Below, piece by piece: positions 23,485 to 33,164 of a stretch of 64,000 nucleotides of DNA. Within the stretch, counting starts at the first letter, position 1. Every line of letters begins with the position of its first letter. Source of the DNA: Microbacterium sp. zg-B96 (GTDB taxonomy: Bacteria; Actinomycetota; Actinomycetes; Actinomycetales; Microbacteriaceae); assembly GCF_030246865.1 (NCBI RefSeq), contig NZ_CP126738.1, forward strand, positions 2,666,001-2,730,000, in the 5' to 3' direction. The notes under the pieces were generated by a model. It searched no databases and was not told the origin of the DNA. It was given only the letters and a program-made list of their open reading frames with translations. The translations under genes were made by a program, and so were the position numbers.

Positions 23485-24387
23485 CTACGAAGGCGCTGGC
23501 GTTGCGGCATCCTCTCTGCGTGCATCGGATGCCGCGGTCGACCTGTCGCGGATGAGAAAGCCGAACCCGAACGCGATGAAGAACATGAGCACGCCGTACA
23601 CGGCCGCCGGCAGGCTGAGCTCCACCGACCCGAGCACGGTCTGCGCGATGACGATCGCGAGCGTTGCATTGTGGATGCCGATCTCGAACGACGACGCGAT
23701 CGCTTGACGCTTGCCGACCTTCAGCAGCAGCGGCACGACGTAGCCGATCGCCAGGCTCACGAGGCAGAAGAGCACCGTGATGAGCGCGAGGCTCGCAACG
23801 TTCTCGATCAGCAGCTCCCAGTTGGATGCCACCGAGCCCGCGATCACGACGATGAGCACGATCACCGACACGATCCGCACCGGCTTGTCCATGCGGTCCG
23901 CGAACGCGGGCCAGACGCGCCGCACGACCATGCCGAGGGCGACCGGCAGCAGCACGATCGCGAACACCTCGGCGGCCTTGGCCCACTGCATCCCCAGTTC
24001 ACCGTCGAACGGGTCGAAGTAGGCGATCGCCAGGTTCGTGATGATCGGAAGCGTGATCACGGCGATGACGGAGTTGATCGCCGTGAGTGAGATGTTCAGG
24101 GCGATGTCGCCGCGGAACAGGTGGCTGTAGAGGTTCGCCGTGGTGCCGCCGGGCGAGGCGGCCAGCATCATCATGCCGACGGCCAGCACCGGCGGCAGCT
24201 GGAAAAGCAGCACGAGGCCGAAGCAGATCGCCGGCAGCAGCACCAGTTGGCACAGCAGCGCGACGATCACCGCCTTCGGCTGCTTCGCGACCCGCGCGAA
24301 ATCGCGCAGGGTGAGACTCAGGCCCAGGCCGAACATGATGATGCCGAGGGCGACGGGTAATCCAATGGTGGTCAACGCTGATCCCAT
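23485..24387 (-). CDS. bile acid:sodium symporter family transporter
   Basis: About 300 residues from ATG 24387 (MGSALTTIG); upstream in-frame ATGs exist at 24396 and 24426. Nine to ten hydrophobic spans, MLAASPGGTTANLYSHLFRGD (Na-binding/crossover region) and EIGIHNATLAIVIA are hallmark BASS segments. Bacterial members carry organic anions such as pantoate; the substrate here is unknown. The C-terminus is short, polar and cytoplasmic. Confidence 0.88.
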   Translation of the reverse strand: MGSALTTIGLPVALGIIMFGLGLSLTLRDFARVAKQPKAVIVALLCQLVLLPAICFGLVLLFQLPPVLAVGMMMLAASPGGTTANLYSHLFRGDIALNISLTAINSVIAVITLPIITNLAIAYFDPFDGELGMQWAKAAEVFAIVLLPVALGMVVRRVWPAFADRMDKPVRIVSVIVLIVVIAGSVASNWELLIENVASLALITVLFCLVSLAIGYVVPLLLKVGKRQAIASSFEIGIHNATLAIVIAQTVLGSVELSLPAAVYGVLMFFIAFGFGFLIRDRSTAASDARREDAATPAPS

Positions 24388-24429
24388 GAGACACATAGTG
24401 CCCGACCCGGGGCTCGGTAGACTCACGAC

Positions 24430-24918
24430 ATGGCTGATTCCTCCTTTGACATCGTTTCGAAGATCGACCGCCAGGAGGCGGACAACGCCCTCAACCAGGC
24501 GCGCAAAGAGGTCGAGCAGCGCTACGACTTCAAGGGCACTGGCTCGTCGATCGATTGGAGCGGCGACTCCATCCTGATCAAGTCCAACAGCGAGGAGCGG
24601 GCGAAGGCCGTGCTGGACGTGTTCCAGTCGAAGCTGATCAAGCGCGGCATCTCTCTCAAGAGTCTCGAGACCGGTGACCCCGTCGCCAGCGGCCGCGAGT
24701 ACCGCATCACCTCCACGCTGAAGGAGGGGATCTCTCAGGAGAACGCGAAGAAGATCGGCAAGATCATCCGCGACGAGGGCCCGAAGTCTGTGAAGTCGCA
24801 GATCCAGGGCGACGAACTGCGCGTGCAGTCCAAGAGCCGCGATGACCTGCAGGAAGTCATGCGGATCCTCAAGGCCTCCGACCTCGACGTCGACCTGCAG
24901 TTCATCAACTACCGGTAG
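24430..24918 (+). CDS. YajQ family nucleotide-binding protein (DUF520)
   Basis: 162 residues covering the whole family length: [46 protein letters not shown] and [23 protein letters not shown]. Family members bind nucleotides, and c-di-GMP in Xanthomonas; the function in Actinobacteria is not established. TAGACT (24418-24423) lies 6 nt before the ATG, so it is leaderless. Confidence 0.95.
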   Translation: MADSSFDIVSKIDRQEADNALNQARKEVEQRYDFKGTGSSIDWSGDSILIKSNSEERAKAVLDVFQSKLIKRGISLKSLETGDPVASGREYRITSTLKEGISQENAKKIGKIIRDEGPKSVKSQIQGDELRVQSKSRDDLQEVMRILKASDLDVDLQFINYR

Positions 24919-24948
24919 AGCACCCCTCTGAGTCGGGTCTCTGGGGAC

Positions 24949-25386
24949 TCATCTCCTTCGTTCGACGTAGGTCTTCAGGGACTTCATCGTCCGCTCACTT
25001 TCGGCGGCGGCCATCCGCAGAAGGATCGGCTGAACCAGGCGAAGTGCTCCGTGGGTCGTCAGCTCGCCGACCCTGGTCAGGTGCGTGCTTGTGTCGGCGG
25101 CCTCCAGGTCGTACCGGATCAGCGCATCCAGGCGGCCGGACGGCTTGCGCTGGTGGAACTGCAGCACCTGATCGGGTACGTCCGCGACGAGTTCACCACG
25201 CATTCGGCCGAGCATGGTCGAGTCTTCGTAGATAAGCCGCGCCCCCGCCTCAGGCGTTCGCATCCTCGTTCCTCGATACACCATGGAATGTCTGAGCCAG
25301 GTCGGATAGGCGTCGAGAGCGCGGAGAGCCGAATAGACCTGCTGGGGAGACGCGTCGATGTCGATCGTGTTGGTGATCCGGGCCAT
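24949..25386 (-). CDS. SRPBCC family protein
   Basis: 145 residues from ATG 25386. ITNTIDIDASPQQVYSALRALDAYPTWL is the START-like entry sequence, and a long C-terminal helix (LVQPILLRMAAAESERTMKSLKTYVE) is typical of polyketide-cyclase/dehydrase folds. Likely a small hydrophobic-ligand-binding protein; the ligand is unknown. It converges with yajQ. Confidence 0.82.
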   Translation of the reverse strand: MARITNTIDIDASPQQVYSALRALDAYPTWLRHSMVYRGTRMRTPEAGARLIYEDSTMLGRMRGELVADVPDQVLQFHQRKPSGRLDALIRYDLEAADTSTHLTRVGELTTHGALRLVQPILLRMAAAESERTMKSLKTYVERRR

Positions 25387-25467
25387 GGGCCCAGTTCTAC
25401 GCTCTGCTGTGCGTCCGCGCCAGCCCGGGCACCAGGCCACGTGCCCGGAATAGTCGGCGACTGCGGC

Positions 25468-26931
25468 TCAGGTCCCGCAGAAGGTGCGGTAGGGGCCGAA
25501 GGTGTCCGGTGCGGGATCCGCGTAGCGCTCCAAGCCCGGGCGCGGCGTGTACGGGTCGGTCACGACCGCGACGAGCTGCTCGAACGGCGCCAGGTCGCCT
25601 TCGGTGGCTGCGGCGAGCGCCTCCTCCACGAGGTGGTTGCGCGGGATGTAGACCGGATTGACGGCATCCATCCCATCGGGGTCGGGGCTCAGGCTCAGCC
25701 AGCGCTCCGCCCAGATGTCGAAGGGGCCGGGGTCGGCGAACAGCGCCCGGACCTCTGACGCGTCGCCGCGCGCGACGGCGCTGAGGCGCCGGAAGAAGCC
25801 GGTGTAGTCGACACGGCTCACCTGCAGCAGCTCGATCAGGTCGGTGCACAGCCGCGTCGTGACCTCGTCGTCCAGACCTTCGGCAAGCCCGAGCTTGACG
25901 AGCATGCCAGCGAACCAGGCCGCGTTGTACTGGTCGCGGTACACCCCCAGGACGTCCTGGGCGAGGCTGATCGCCTGCTCGGTGTCGTCGTCGAGCGTGG
26001 GAAGCAGCGCCTCGGCGAGGCGCGCGAGGTTCCACTCGCCGACGAGCGGCTGCGCGCCGAAAGCATAGCGACCGCCCAGGTCGATGGAGCTGTACACGGA
26101 TGCCGGGTCGAAGGCATCCATGAAGGCGCACGGCCCGTAGTCGATCGTCTCGCCCGAGATGGTCATGTTGTCGGTGTTCATCACGCCGTGGACGAAGCCG
26201 ACGAGCATCCAGTGCGCGATGAGTGACGCCTGAGCGTCAGTCACGGCCTGCAGGAGCGCCAGCGAGGGGTTCTCGGCATCCGCCAAGTGGGGGTAGTGAC
26301 GGTCGATCGCGTGGGCGACCAGGCGCCGCAGCAGGTCCACGTCGCCGGTGGCCGCGGCGTACTGGAAGCTGCCGACCCGCAGATGACTGCTCGCGACCCG
26401 GGTGAGCACAGCACCGGGCAGCACGGTCTCGCGGTAGACGTCCTGGCCCGTCGCGGTGACGGCCAGCGCGCGGGTCGTGGGAATGCCCAGCGCGTGCATC
26501 GCCTCGCTGACGACATACTCGCGCAGCATGGGGCCGACTGCCGCCAGCCCATCGCCGCCGCGAGCGAACGGGGTCACTCCGGAGCCCTTGAGATGGATGT
26601 CCCGCAGGGCGCCGTGAGCGTCGACGACCTCACCGAGCAGCAGTGCGCGCCCATCGCCCAGCCGCGGTGAATAGCCCCCGAACTGATGACCCGCGTATGC
26701 CTGCGCCACCGGCGTCGCCCCGTCGGGGAGCAGATTGCCGGTGAGAAGGCCCACCCCGGCGGGGCTACGCAGGGACGCGGGGTCCAGGCCCAGTTCGGCG
26801 GCCAGCGGCTCGTTGAGCACGAGCAGGCGGGCATCGGGAAACTCCGCCGCCTGCCACGGCACAGCCAGCTCCGGAAGCTCCGTGGCGAAGTGGTTCCCCA
26901 GGGTCATGGTCGACTGCAGCGCGACACTCAT
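25468..26931 (-). CDS. selO: protein adenylyltransferase SelO (UPF0061/YdiU)
   Basis: 487 residues, full length. [63 protein letters not shown] and [15 protein letters not shown] are SelO signatures. The family is a pseudokinase that transfers AMP to protein Ser/Thr/Tyr and is linked to oxidative stress. The C-terminus ends FCGT, keeping Cys where eukaryotic SelO has selenocysteine. TAGCCT (complement of 26938-26943) lies 6 nt before the ATG. Confidence 0.95.
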   Translation of the reverse strand: MSVALQSTMTLGNHFATELPELAVPWQAAEFPDARLLVLNEPLAAELGLDPASLRSPAGVGLLTGNLLPDGATPVAQAYAGHQFGGYSPRLGDGRALLLGEVVDAHGALRDIHLKGSGVTPFARGGDGLAAVGPMLREYVVSEAMHALGIPTTRALAVTATGQDVYRETVLPGAVLTRVASSHLRVGSFQYAAATGDVDLLRRLVAHAIDRHYPHLADAENPSLALLQAVTDAQASLIAHWMLVGFVHGVMNTDNMTISGETIDYGPCAFMDAFDPASVYSSIDLGGRYAFGAQPLVGEWNLARLAEALLPTLDDDTEQAISLAQDVLGVYRDQYNAAWFAGMLVKLGLAEGLDDEVTTRLCTDLIELLQVSRVDYTGFFRRLSAVARGDASEVRALFADPGPFDIWAERWLSLSPDPDGMDAVNPVYIPRNHLVEEALAAATEGDLAPFEQLVAVVTDPYTPRPGLERYADPAPDTFGPYRTFCGT

Positions 26932-26978
26932 ACCTCCAGGCTACGCGCGGTGGCAACGATGGGATCCGATCGTGCGTC

Positions 26979-27527
26979 TCACCACCCGGAGGCCACGGCA
27001 ATGGCCGCCGCGAAGCCGCAGACGACGAGCGCGAGCCCCGACCACACCACGATCCTCACGACGTCGTGGTACGGCCGCGACTTCACGCCCGGCCCGAAAC
27101 CCCCGGCATCCGTCTGCCGCACGAATTCGTCGAAGCGAAGAGTCGTCCGAGGCGGCCGGTCCGTCACAGCGGGTTGCGGTCGTTGTGCGCGCGCTGCTCG
27201 CCGAGTGCCAGGCTGCGGCGGGGGGCTCGCCGGTGGTGGCGGTTTGCTCGCCGGCGGCGCCTGGCGTGGCGTCTGCGCCTGTCCCGCAGCCGCCGGAAAA
27301 CCCCTGCTCGCCTGCTGGCCAGGCTCGGGGACGAGAAGCAGCAGGATGTCGCGCGCCTCGCGCGCTCGATCGAATTCGTGGGCATGATGCGCACGTGCTC
27401 GCTCATCCGCGCCCGGGTGGCGGTCGGGGTGAGCTTCGCGCGCACGCCGCTGGAACGCCTTGCGGATCTCCTCCCGGCTCGCGCCGCGCTCCAGGTTGAG
27501 GATGGATCGTGCTTCCTCGAGCGTCAT
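26979..27527 (-). CDS. J-domain protein with C-terminal membrane anchor
   Basis: 182 residues. The N-terminal J domain (LEEARSILNLERGASREEIRKAF, then AREAHPDRHPG with the HPD motif at about 33-35) should stimulate an Hsp70. A Pro/Gln-rich linker (75-125) leads to one span (about 157-180). It overlaps the upstream membrane-protein gene by 4 nt, so the J domain is probably used at the membrane with that partner. Confidence 0.82.
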   Translation of the reverse strand: MTLEEARSILNLERGASREEIRKAFQRRAREAHPDRHPGADERARAHHAHEFDRAREARDILLLLVPEPGQQASRGFPAAAGQAQTPRQAPPASKPPPPASPPPQPGTRRAARAQRPQPAVTDRPPRTTLRFDEFVRQTDAGGFGPGVKSRPYHDVVRIVVWSGLALVVCGFAAAIAVASGW

Positions 27528-28018
27528 CCCGGGTCCGCCAGATAAGCCTGGTAGTCGCGGACGAGCCGGCGCTGTCGTTCTTCCGCCGCACCGATCGCCG
27601 CGTGTGCTGCGCTGTGCCGGATAAGTTGCGCCTTGCGGGATTCCCGCACGAGGAGGCACACGACATTGCCGCACGCGGCAGCGGACACGATGAAGGCCAG
27701 CGTGGGTACGCGTTCGGCCCCGGCTAGCGGCAGAAGTACGTTGACGGCGAAGGTGACCACCATGACAGTGGCGAGGACGTTCGAGATCCGCCGCCACATG
27801 GCGAGGGTTGCGTCGGTTGCGATCCGCCGGGGCTGGAATTGCGGGTTGGGCTTCCAGAACTGCCAGTCGGCCGGCGCCGACGGGAGTCCGCCGATGGGGA
27901 TCCAGTCGACGGGTGGCTCCCAGAACGCATTGGCACGGATCCATTTGTCTGTCGGTATGGGCCATTTGGGCGGCACGAGGAAATCTGCCGCAACCCCGCG
28001 GACTCGGATTCTGCGCAC
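27524..28018 (-). CDS. two-span membrane protein of unknown function
   Basis: 164 residues. The N-terminal half is Trp/Pro-rich (PPKWPIPTDKWIRANAFW, DWIPIGGLPSAPADWQFWKP), then two hydrophobic segments (about 80-103 and 108-127) and a basic C-terminal helix. Family not recognised. It is coupled by a 4-nt overlap to the downstream J-domain gene. Confidence 0.65.
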   Translation of the reverse strand: MRRIRVRGVAADFLVPPKWPIPTDKWIRANAFWEPPVDWIPIGGLPSAPADWQFWKPNPQFQPRRIATDATLAMWRRISNVLATVMVVTFAVNVLLPLAGAERVPTLAFIVSAAACGNVVCLLVRESRKAQLIRHSAAHAAIGAAEERQRRLVRDYQAYLADPG

Positions 28019-28027
28019 GCGGTTCCC

Positions 28028-28378
28028 TCAGATCGTCGCGGCGGACGCGGCACCGGCGATGGCCGAAAACCAAAACCCGGTCGTAAGTACGCAGATTCCC
28101 AATGTCACGTACCCGAGGATCGCCCCGGCCAGCGAGTTCCCGCGCCCCATCCCCACGCGGCGCGCGGTGCTCATGCCCAAATGGCCCAGGATGATCGCGA
28201 CGACGCTGAGCGGGAAAGCCAGGAAGCTCACGATCAATCCCCATACCGGAATCGGGACCGAGACACCGAAAAACACCGCTATCACGCCGACGACGAGCGC
28301 AGCGACGCCTTTCCCGTTCGAAGGCCCCCGCACGAAGTGCTGATGGACGTGCTGCTGGTTCGGGTACGAATCGGTCAT
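28028..28378 (-). CDS. DUF4190-type membrane protein
   Basis: 116 residues: polar His/Gln N-terminus, then KGVAALVVGVIAVFFG, LAFPLSVVAIILGHLGM and LAGAILGYVTLGICVL, the recurring pattern of DUF4190 proteins with two to three spans. It is the first gene of the three-gene unit ending with the J-domain protein (9-nt gap to the next). Confidence 0.75.
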   Translation of the reverse strand: MTDSYPNQQHVHQHFVRGPSNGKGVAALVVGVIAVFFGVSVPIPVWGLIVSFLAFPLSVVAIILGHLGMSTARRVGMGRGNSLAGAILGYVTLGICVLTTGFWFSAIAGAASAATI

Positions 28379-28735
28379 TTCTTCGTCGACGCTTCCTCGT
28401 GAATGCGGATTGCCTCCGCAATGGGGCCTATGGCCCGGGAAGTGTCACCACCGCCGCGCAAACGACAATTGTTTACCAGCGCACGAATTCCCAATTAAGC
28501 TCCCCAGCCGCGCCCATCCTGTCAGAACAAACGGCCACGCCGCAAACATTTCCCGGTGCGTTGTGCGCATATCGTGAAGCCCGATTACCACCGCCTAATG
28601 CGCCGTTCGGAGCGGTCTCTTTTCAGTGCGTGGCGGCATCTCACCACGCCGTATTTTCGGGAGGCGCTACCGTCGGGCGCTCGGTGGAGGAACGTGTTCG
28701 GGTTGCGCGCACCTGACTCTCACGCAGCCTGAGGA
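28379..28735. other. 357-bp intergenic region, lower GC
   Basis: This stretch is visibly less GC-rich than its surroundings (for example CAATTGTTTACC, CCCAATTAAGC). A plus-strand open frame at 28399-28716 has Gln/Ser/Pro-rich content without recognisable features. No RNA or repeat was identified; it probably holds the promoter of the DUF4190 unit. Confidence 0.5.
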
Positions 28736-29728
28736 TCACCGCTCGCGCAGCGCACCTCGAGTGAGCCAGTGCTGCAGCGCCTCGTATGCTTCGGCGCGGG
28801 GCCCCGGCGCCGAGAGGAACAGGTCGTGGATGCCGCCTTCGATGCGCTCGACGCTCACCCGGGCACCGATGCGAGTCGCGGCCTTGGCGATGTCGTCGAC
28901 GACGAGGACCGAATCGGTCGAGGTCATCTCGGGCGCCCAGACCAGCGGGTTCGACCAGCCAGCCGACAGCATGACCAGCGCCGGGCAGCCGACCTCGACT
29001 CCAGCCGCGACCCGGCTGTGTCCCTCCAGGATCGCCAGGAGCCAGCCGGGATGCGTCGGGAATCCCCGGTCCGGCCGCCATAGCGCGCGATGTTCGCCGG
29101 CCGGGAGTGACCCCAGCTCGGTCTGCGCGCGGGTGTAGAAGCCGAGGTCCACGGCCGGGTGGGTGCCCAGCGGATCCAAGCGCGCCCGTACCTGCACCAG
29201 CGGCGCGATGGCCTGGCGCCCGATCGCTCCCAGCTGCAATTCGAGCCACGGGCTGTTGAGGACGAGCGCCGCGGCGACCCCGGAGTGCCGCGCCGCCCAC
29301 AGCGTGAGGGTCAGCCCACCGGTGGAATGGCCCAAAAGCACCAGGCGGCGGTCGGGATCGTCATCCTGCCCGTACCCCATCACCTCCAGCGCGGCTTGGA
29401 TGTCGGGGTCGTAGTCGTCGAGGCTCGTGATGTAGCCAGGTGTCTGCCCGACGCGCAGGCTGCGGCCGTATTTGCGCAGATCCACGGCGTAGAAGCGGGC
29501 GCCCAGGTGGTTCCAGAAGCGGGCGAGCTCGGTCTGGAAGAAGTAGTCCGACCAGCCGTGCACGTACAGCACGTCCACATCGCGCAGCGGCTGGGCGATC
29601 CGCTGCACCACCGTTGGGAGACTGCGCACGAGCGTGGCGACAACGGGACCTTCGTCGTCCTCAGGTAGCGGGAGGGTGAGACTCTGGAACGGTGCCCCAA
29701 GGATGTCCGTGACCCACTGCTCCGGCAT
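28736..29728 (-). CDS. alpha/beta hydrolase
   Basis: 330 residues. VDVLYVHGWSDYFFQ provides the oxyanion region, GHSTGG has nucleophile Ser135, and the late GGIHDLFLS supplies the His; an Asp in between completes the triad. It resembles lysophospholipase/serine aminopeptidase-like (Hydrolase_4) proteins. There is no signal peptide. TAGGCT (complement of 29735-29740) lies 6 nt before the ATG. Confidence 0.85.
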   Translation of the reverse strand: MPEQWVTDILGAPFQSLTLPLPEDDEGPVVATLVRSLPTVVQRIAQPLRDVDVLYVHGWSDYFFQTELARFWNHLGARFYAVDLRKYGRSLRVGQTPGYITSLDDYDPDIQAALEVMGYGQDDDPDRRLVLLGHSTGGLTLTLWAARHSGVAAALVLNSPWLELQLGAIGRQAIAPLVQVRARLDPLGTHPAVDLGFYTRAQTELGSLPAGEHRALWRPDRGFPTHPGWLLAILEGHSRVAAGVEVGCPALVMLSAGWSNPLVWAPEMTSTDSVLVVDDIAKAATRIGARVSVERIEGGIHDLFLSAPGPRAEAYEALQHWLTRGALRER

Positions 29729-29781
29729 GTGGTCAGCCTACTTGGCGGGTCCTCCGAGCGCAGGGTGCCGGTGCGGCGCCA

Positions 29782-29818
29782 TTGCTGCCGCGAGCGCGCG
29801 CTCCCTAGACTGCGGCAC
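29782..29818 (+). promoter_or_regulatory. leaderless promoter
   Basis: -35 TTGCTG (29782-29787), 18-nt spacer, -10 TAGACT (29806-29811), 7 nt to ATG 29819. Confidence 0.55.
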
Positions 29819-30532
29819 ATGCATCCCCTGCCACCCGTACCGCGCGCGTCGGGTGAGCGGCAGCGACTCGCTCTCTGGGTAGCGGCACTCGGCGTTGGTG
29901 CGATGGTGCTGGCGGTCGGGCTGGCCGTTCCGCTGGCACCCCTCGTCACGCCGTTCGCCGGCATCCTTGCCGTGATGCTCCCGACCTACCGGTCGGAACC
30001 GCCCGCCGCGGCGGGCACACGGGTGACGCTCGGTGTCGCCTTCGGTCTGACGGCGTTGACGCTCGTGGTGCTGTCGGTCGCGCAGATCCTGGTGTGGAAC
30101 CCGCTGGCCAAGGTGCCCGGGCTCACGCTCGAGCAGATCTACGCGGAGATGACGGCGGCCGGCCAGCTGCCTCCGGCCGGTCACGTCATCTTGGGCATGT
30201 GGGCGGTGGTGTGGGGCCTCGCCGCAATCGTGTTCCCGATCGGGGTGCGGGTCCCCTGGGTCAGCGCGCGGCGCGTCGCCGTGATGGGATTCGCGATGGT
30301 CGGCCTGATCGGGACGACCCAGTGGATTCCGGCCTTTGGAATCGGCATGGCGCTGGCCGATACGTTCCTGACGTCGGGCGAGGATGCCTCCCCCGTCGGG
30401 GCCGTGATCATGATCGCCGGGAACGTCGCCCTCGCGGCGGCCGCGCTCATCGCGATCGCGCCCTTGCGGGCCGGGGCCGCCTCAGCCGAGCCCACGGCCG
30501 CGCCCGGTCCCACGCCCGCTCCGGTCGCGTGA
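29819..30532 (+). CDS. membrane protein of unknown function
   Basis: 237 residues from ATG 29819, chosen from the promoter; an in-frame extension to 29729 is Arg/Cys-rich and overlaps the promoter. About six hydrophobic segments are seen, including the pair ALGVGAMVLAVGLAVPLAPLV and a paired-helix segment GLTALTLVVLSVAQIL. A soluble-looking loop (LAKVPGLTLEQIYAEM) follows. The C-terminus is Ala/Pro-rich. Family not recognised. Confidence 0.7.
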   Translation: MHPLPPVPRASGERQRLALWVAALGVGAMVLAVGLAVPLAPLVTPFAGILAVMLPTYRSEPPAAAGTRVTLGVAFGLTALTLVVLSVAQILVWNPLAKVPGLTLEQIYAEMTAAGQLPPAGHVILGMWAVVWGLAAIVFPIGVRVPWVSARRVAVMGFAMVGLIGTTQWIPAFGIGMALADTFLTSGEDASPVGAVIMIAGNVALAAAALIAIAPLRAGAASAEPTAAPGPTPAPVA

Positions 30533-30605
30533 GCGCGCGGCTTCCCCGCTCACCTGTCGGATATGGGCGCCGGGGGCGACCATTCGTGACAGGGGAAGCG
30601 ACGAG

Positions 30606-31979
30606 TTACTCGCCGCGCGAGACGGTGATCATCTCTTCGCGGGGAACGACCTTGATGCGGGGACGCTCCTTCGCCGCACCCAGGGCGATCTCGTACTCGT
30701 CCAGGCGATGCCAGCCCTCGAGGTCGGTCCAGCGCACGCCGCGCGTGGCCAGCAGCTCCGGGATCGCCGACTCGGACGGGTCCTCCGGGTCCCACCAGGA
30801 GCCCTGATCGTTGATGATGTGGCTCACCGTCTCCATGGCATCCGACTTGGTGTGTCCGATGAGGCCGACGGGGCCGCGCTTGATCCAGCCCGTCGCGTAG
30901 ACGCCCGGCACCCGATCGTTCGACTCCTGGTGCAGCACCTGACCCTCGTGGTTGGGGATCACGCCGTGGCGCTCGTCGAACGGCACGCCGGGCAGCGGTG
31001 AACCAAGGTAGCCGACCGCACGGTACAGCGCCTGCACGGCGACTTCGCGCAGCTCGCCGGTGCCGACGACGCCGCCCTGACCGTCCGGGCGGGTGCGCTC
31101 GTACACGAACGCACTGACGCGGCCGAAGGCATCCTTCTTGACCTCGACGGGCTTGGCCCAGAAGTGCAGGTGCAGCCGGCGGGATGCCTCGCCGCCGGCG
31201 TTGTTTGCCGACGGCCGCTTGCGCCAGGACTGCAGCACGCGGTCGATGACCATGACCTGCTTGTTGCTGGCGACGGCGGTCTTGGATGCCTCGTCGTAGT
31301 CGAAGTCCTCGTCGTAGACGACCATGTCCACGTCACGCAGCTCGCCGAGCTCACGCAGCTCGAGCGGGGTGAACTTCACCTGCGCGGGGCCGCGGCGCCC
31401 GAACACGTGCACGTCGGTGACCGGCGACGCTTTGAGACCCTCGTAGACGTTGTCGGGGATCTCGGTGGGCAGCAGATCGTCGGCGTGCTTGACGAGCATG
31501 CGGGTGATGTCCAGGGCCACGTTGCCGTTGCCGATGACGGCGATCGACTCGGCCTCCAGCGGCCAGGTGCGGGGCACGTCGGGGTGCCCGTCGAACCAGC
31601 TGACGAAGTCGGCGGCGCCGTAGGAACCCTCGGCGTCGATGCCGGGGATGTCCAGGGAGGAGTCGCGGATCGCGCCCGTCGCGAAGATGACGGCGTTGTA
31701 GTGACGCTTGAGATCGTCGAGGGTGATGTCCTCGCCGAAGCGCACGTTGCCGAACAGGCGGATGTCACCACGGTCGAGCACCTCACGCAGCGCGGTGATG
31801 ATGCCCTTGATGCGCGGGTGATCGGGGGCGACGCCGTAACGAACCAGCCCGTAGGGCGCCGGCAGCTGCTCGAACAGGTCGATCGACACATCGAAGCGAC
31901 GCTCGGCCTTGAGGATGATGTCGGCGGCGTAGATTCCCGCCGGGCCGGCGCCGACGATGGCGAGTCGGAGCTTGGTCAT
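30606..31979 (-). CDS. ferredoxin--NADP+ reductase (FprA/adrenodoxin-reductase type)
   Basis: 457 residues from ATG 31979 with AAAGGA 7 nt upstream. FAD loop LAIVGAGPAGIYAADIIL, LPAPYGLVRYGVAPDHP, NADP loop VIGNGNVALDITRML and GWIKRGPVGLIGHTKSDA are specific to the adrenodoxin-reductase-like class of Mycobacterium FprA. It moves electrons between NADPH and ferredoxin. There is no N-terminal ferredoxin domain. Confidence 0.95.
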   Translation of the reverse strand: MTKLRLAIVGAGPAGIYAADIILKAERRFDVSIDLFEQLPAPYGLVRYGVAPDHPRIKGIITALREVLDRGDIRLFGNVRFGEDITLDDLKRHYNAVIFATGAIRDSSLDIPGIDAEGSYGAADFVSWFDGHPDVPRTWPLEAESIAVIGNGNVALDITRMLVKHADDLLPTEIPDNVYEGLKASPVTDVHVFGRRGPAQVKFTPLELRELGELRDVDMVVYDEDFDYDEASKTAVASNKQVMVIDRVLQSWRKRPSANNAGGEASRRLHLHFWAKPVEVKKDAFGRVSAFVYERTRPDGQGGVVGTGELREVAVQALYRAVGYLGSPLPGVPFDERHGVIPNHEGQVLHQESNDRVPGVYATGWIKRGPVGLIGHTKSDAMETVSHIINDQGSWWDPEDPSESAIPELLATRGVRWTDLEGWHRLDEYEIALGAAKERPRIKVVPREEMITVSRGE

Positions 31980-32040
31980 GGTAATCCTTTCGTGGTCGAC
32001 ACCGGGAACGCCGTTCCCGCGCCCGTCGAGAGCGATGCCG

Positions 32041-33102
32041 TCAGCTGGAGCGGTCGGCGACGGCGCGGGCGAAGCGGGTGAGCGCCTCACGCACCGGACC
32101 GTCGGGGATGGGCGCGAGCGCCGCGATCGCGGCATCCGACCAGTCGCCGGCAAGCGCCTGCGTCGCGGCGGTCGCCTCATGGTCGCGCAGCTGCGCGAGC
32201 GGCTCGTCCAGCACGGCCGGGTCGGCACCGTCGGCGATGCCGGCGACGCCTTCGTCGATCTCGGCGCGCAGCGCCTTCGACGCAGCATCCGTCCGCGTTC
32301 CCAGCAGCAGGTAGGGCATGGTCGGCACGCCGGCACGCAGGTCGGTACCAGGCACCTTGCCGGTCTCGTCGGGGTCGGCGGACAGGTCGATGACGTCGTC
32401 GAGCAGCTGGAAGGCCACTCCGGCCCGCTCGCCGAACGCGATCAGCGGCGCCTCGAACTCGCGTGGCCCATTGCCGAAGGTGATGCCGGCCTGCGCGGAT
32501 GCCGCGATGAGCGAACCGGTCTTGTCGGCGAGCACCTGCAGGTAGAACTCGACGGGATCATCGGATGCCTGCGGGCCGACCGTCTCGTGCATCTGACCCA
32601 GCACGAGCCGCTCGAAGGTGTCAGCCTGCAGGCGGATGGCCCGCTCGCCCAGTCGCGCCATGATCTGGCTCGCCCGCGAGAACAGCAGGTCGCCGGTGAG
32701 GATCGCGAGGCTGTTTCCCCACACCGCATGGGCGCTGGGAACGCCGCGGCGCACATCGGCACCGTCCATGACGTCGTCGTGGTACAGCGACCCGAGGTGG
32801 GTGAGTTCCAGGGCGGTGGCACCCGAGATGACCTCGTCGGTGGCGCCGTCGCCCAGCTGCGCGGTCAGCAGCGCCAGCATGGGGCGCACGCGCTTGCCGC
32901 CTGCTTCGTAGAGGTAGCGCGTCGTGGCATCCACGAGCCGGTCGGCACTCTTCAGCTCGACGGCGATGTTCGCCTCGACGCGGTCCAGGCCCTCCTCGAC
33001 GACGGAGATGAGTTTCCGTCCGCGGGGTCCAGCGAACACCCGCTCGGTCAGTCCGAGACGGCTGGCCAGGCGCGTACCCGGCGCAGGGGGGCTCGCAGTC
33101 AC
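32041..33102 (-). CDS. trans-polyprenyl diphosphate synthase
   Basis: 353 residues from GTG 33102. The first Asp-rich motif DDVMDGADVRRG and second DDVIDLSADPDE are intact, with KRVRPMLALL at the substrate end. It makes the long prenyl diphosphate used by MenA for the menaquinone tail. TAGGCT (complement of 33110-33115) lies 7 nt upstream. It lies just downstream of ubiE/menG, fitting the pathway; chain length cannot be read. Confidence 0.92.
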   Translation of the reverse strand: MTASPPAPGTRLASRLGLTERVFAGPRGRKLISVVEEGLDRVEANIAVELKSADRLVDATTRYLYEAGGKRVRPMLALLTAQLGDGATDEVISGATALELTHLGSLYHDDVMDGADVRRGVPSAHAVWGNSLAILTGDLLFSRASQIMARLGERAIRLQADTFERLVLGQMHETVGPQASDDPVEFYLQVLADKTGSLIAASAQAGITFGNGPREFEAPLIAFGERAGVAFQLLDDVIDLSADPDETGKVPGTDLRAGVPTMPYLLLGTRTDAASKALRAEIDEGVAGIADGADPAVLDEPLAQLRDHEATAATQALAGDWSDAAIAALAPIPDGPVREALTRFARAVADRSS

Positions 33103-33164
33103 GTCATCAAGCCTACCGGGGTCGCGGCGGGTGCTGCTGCGCGGTCCGGACCCACGGAAGAGTC

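Noticed and set aside
28399..28716. 106-codon plus-strand frame in the low-GC gap
   Set aside because: No ribosome site, promoter or family pattern; it starts within the promoter region of the divergent unit.
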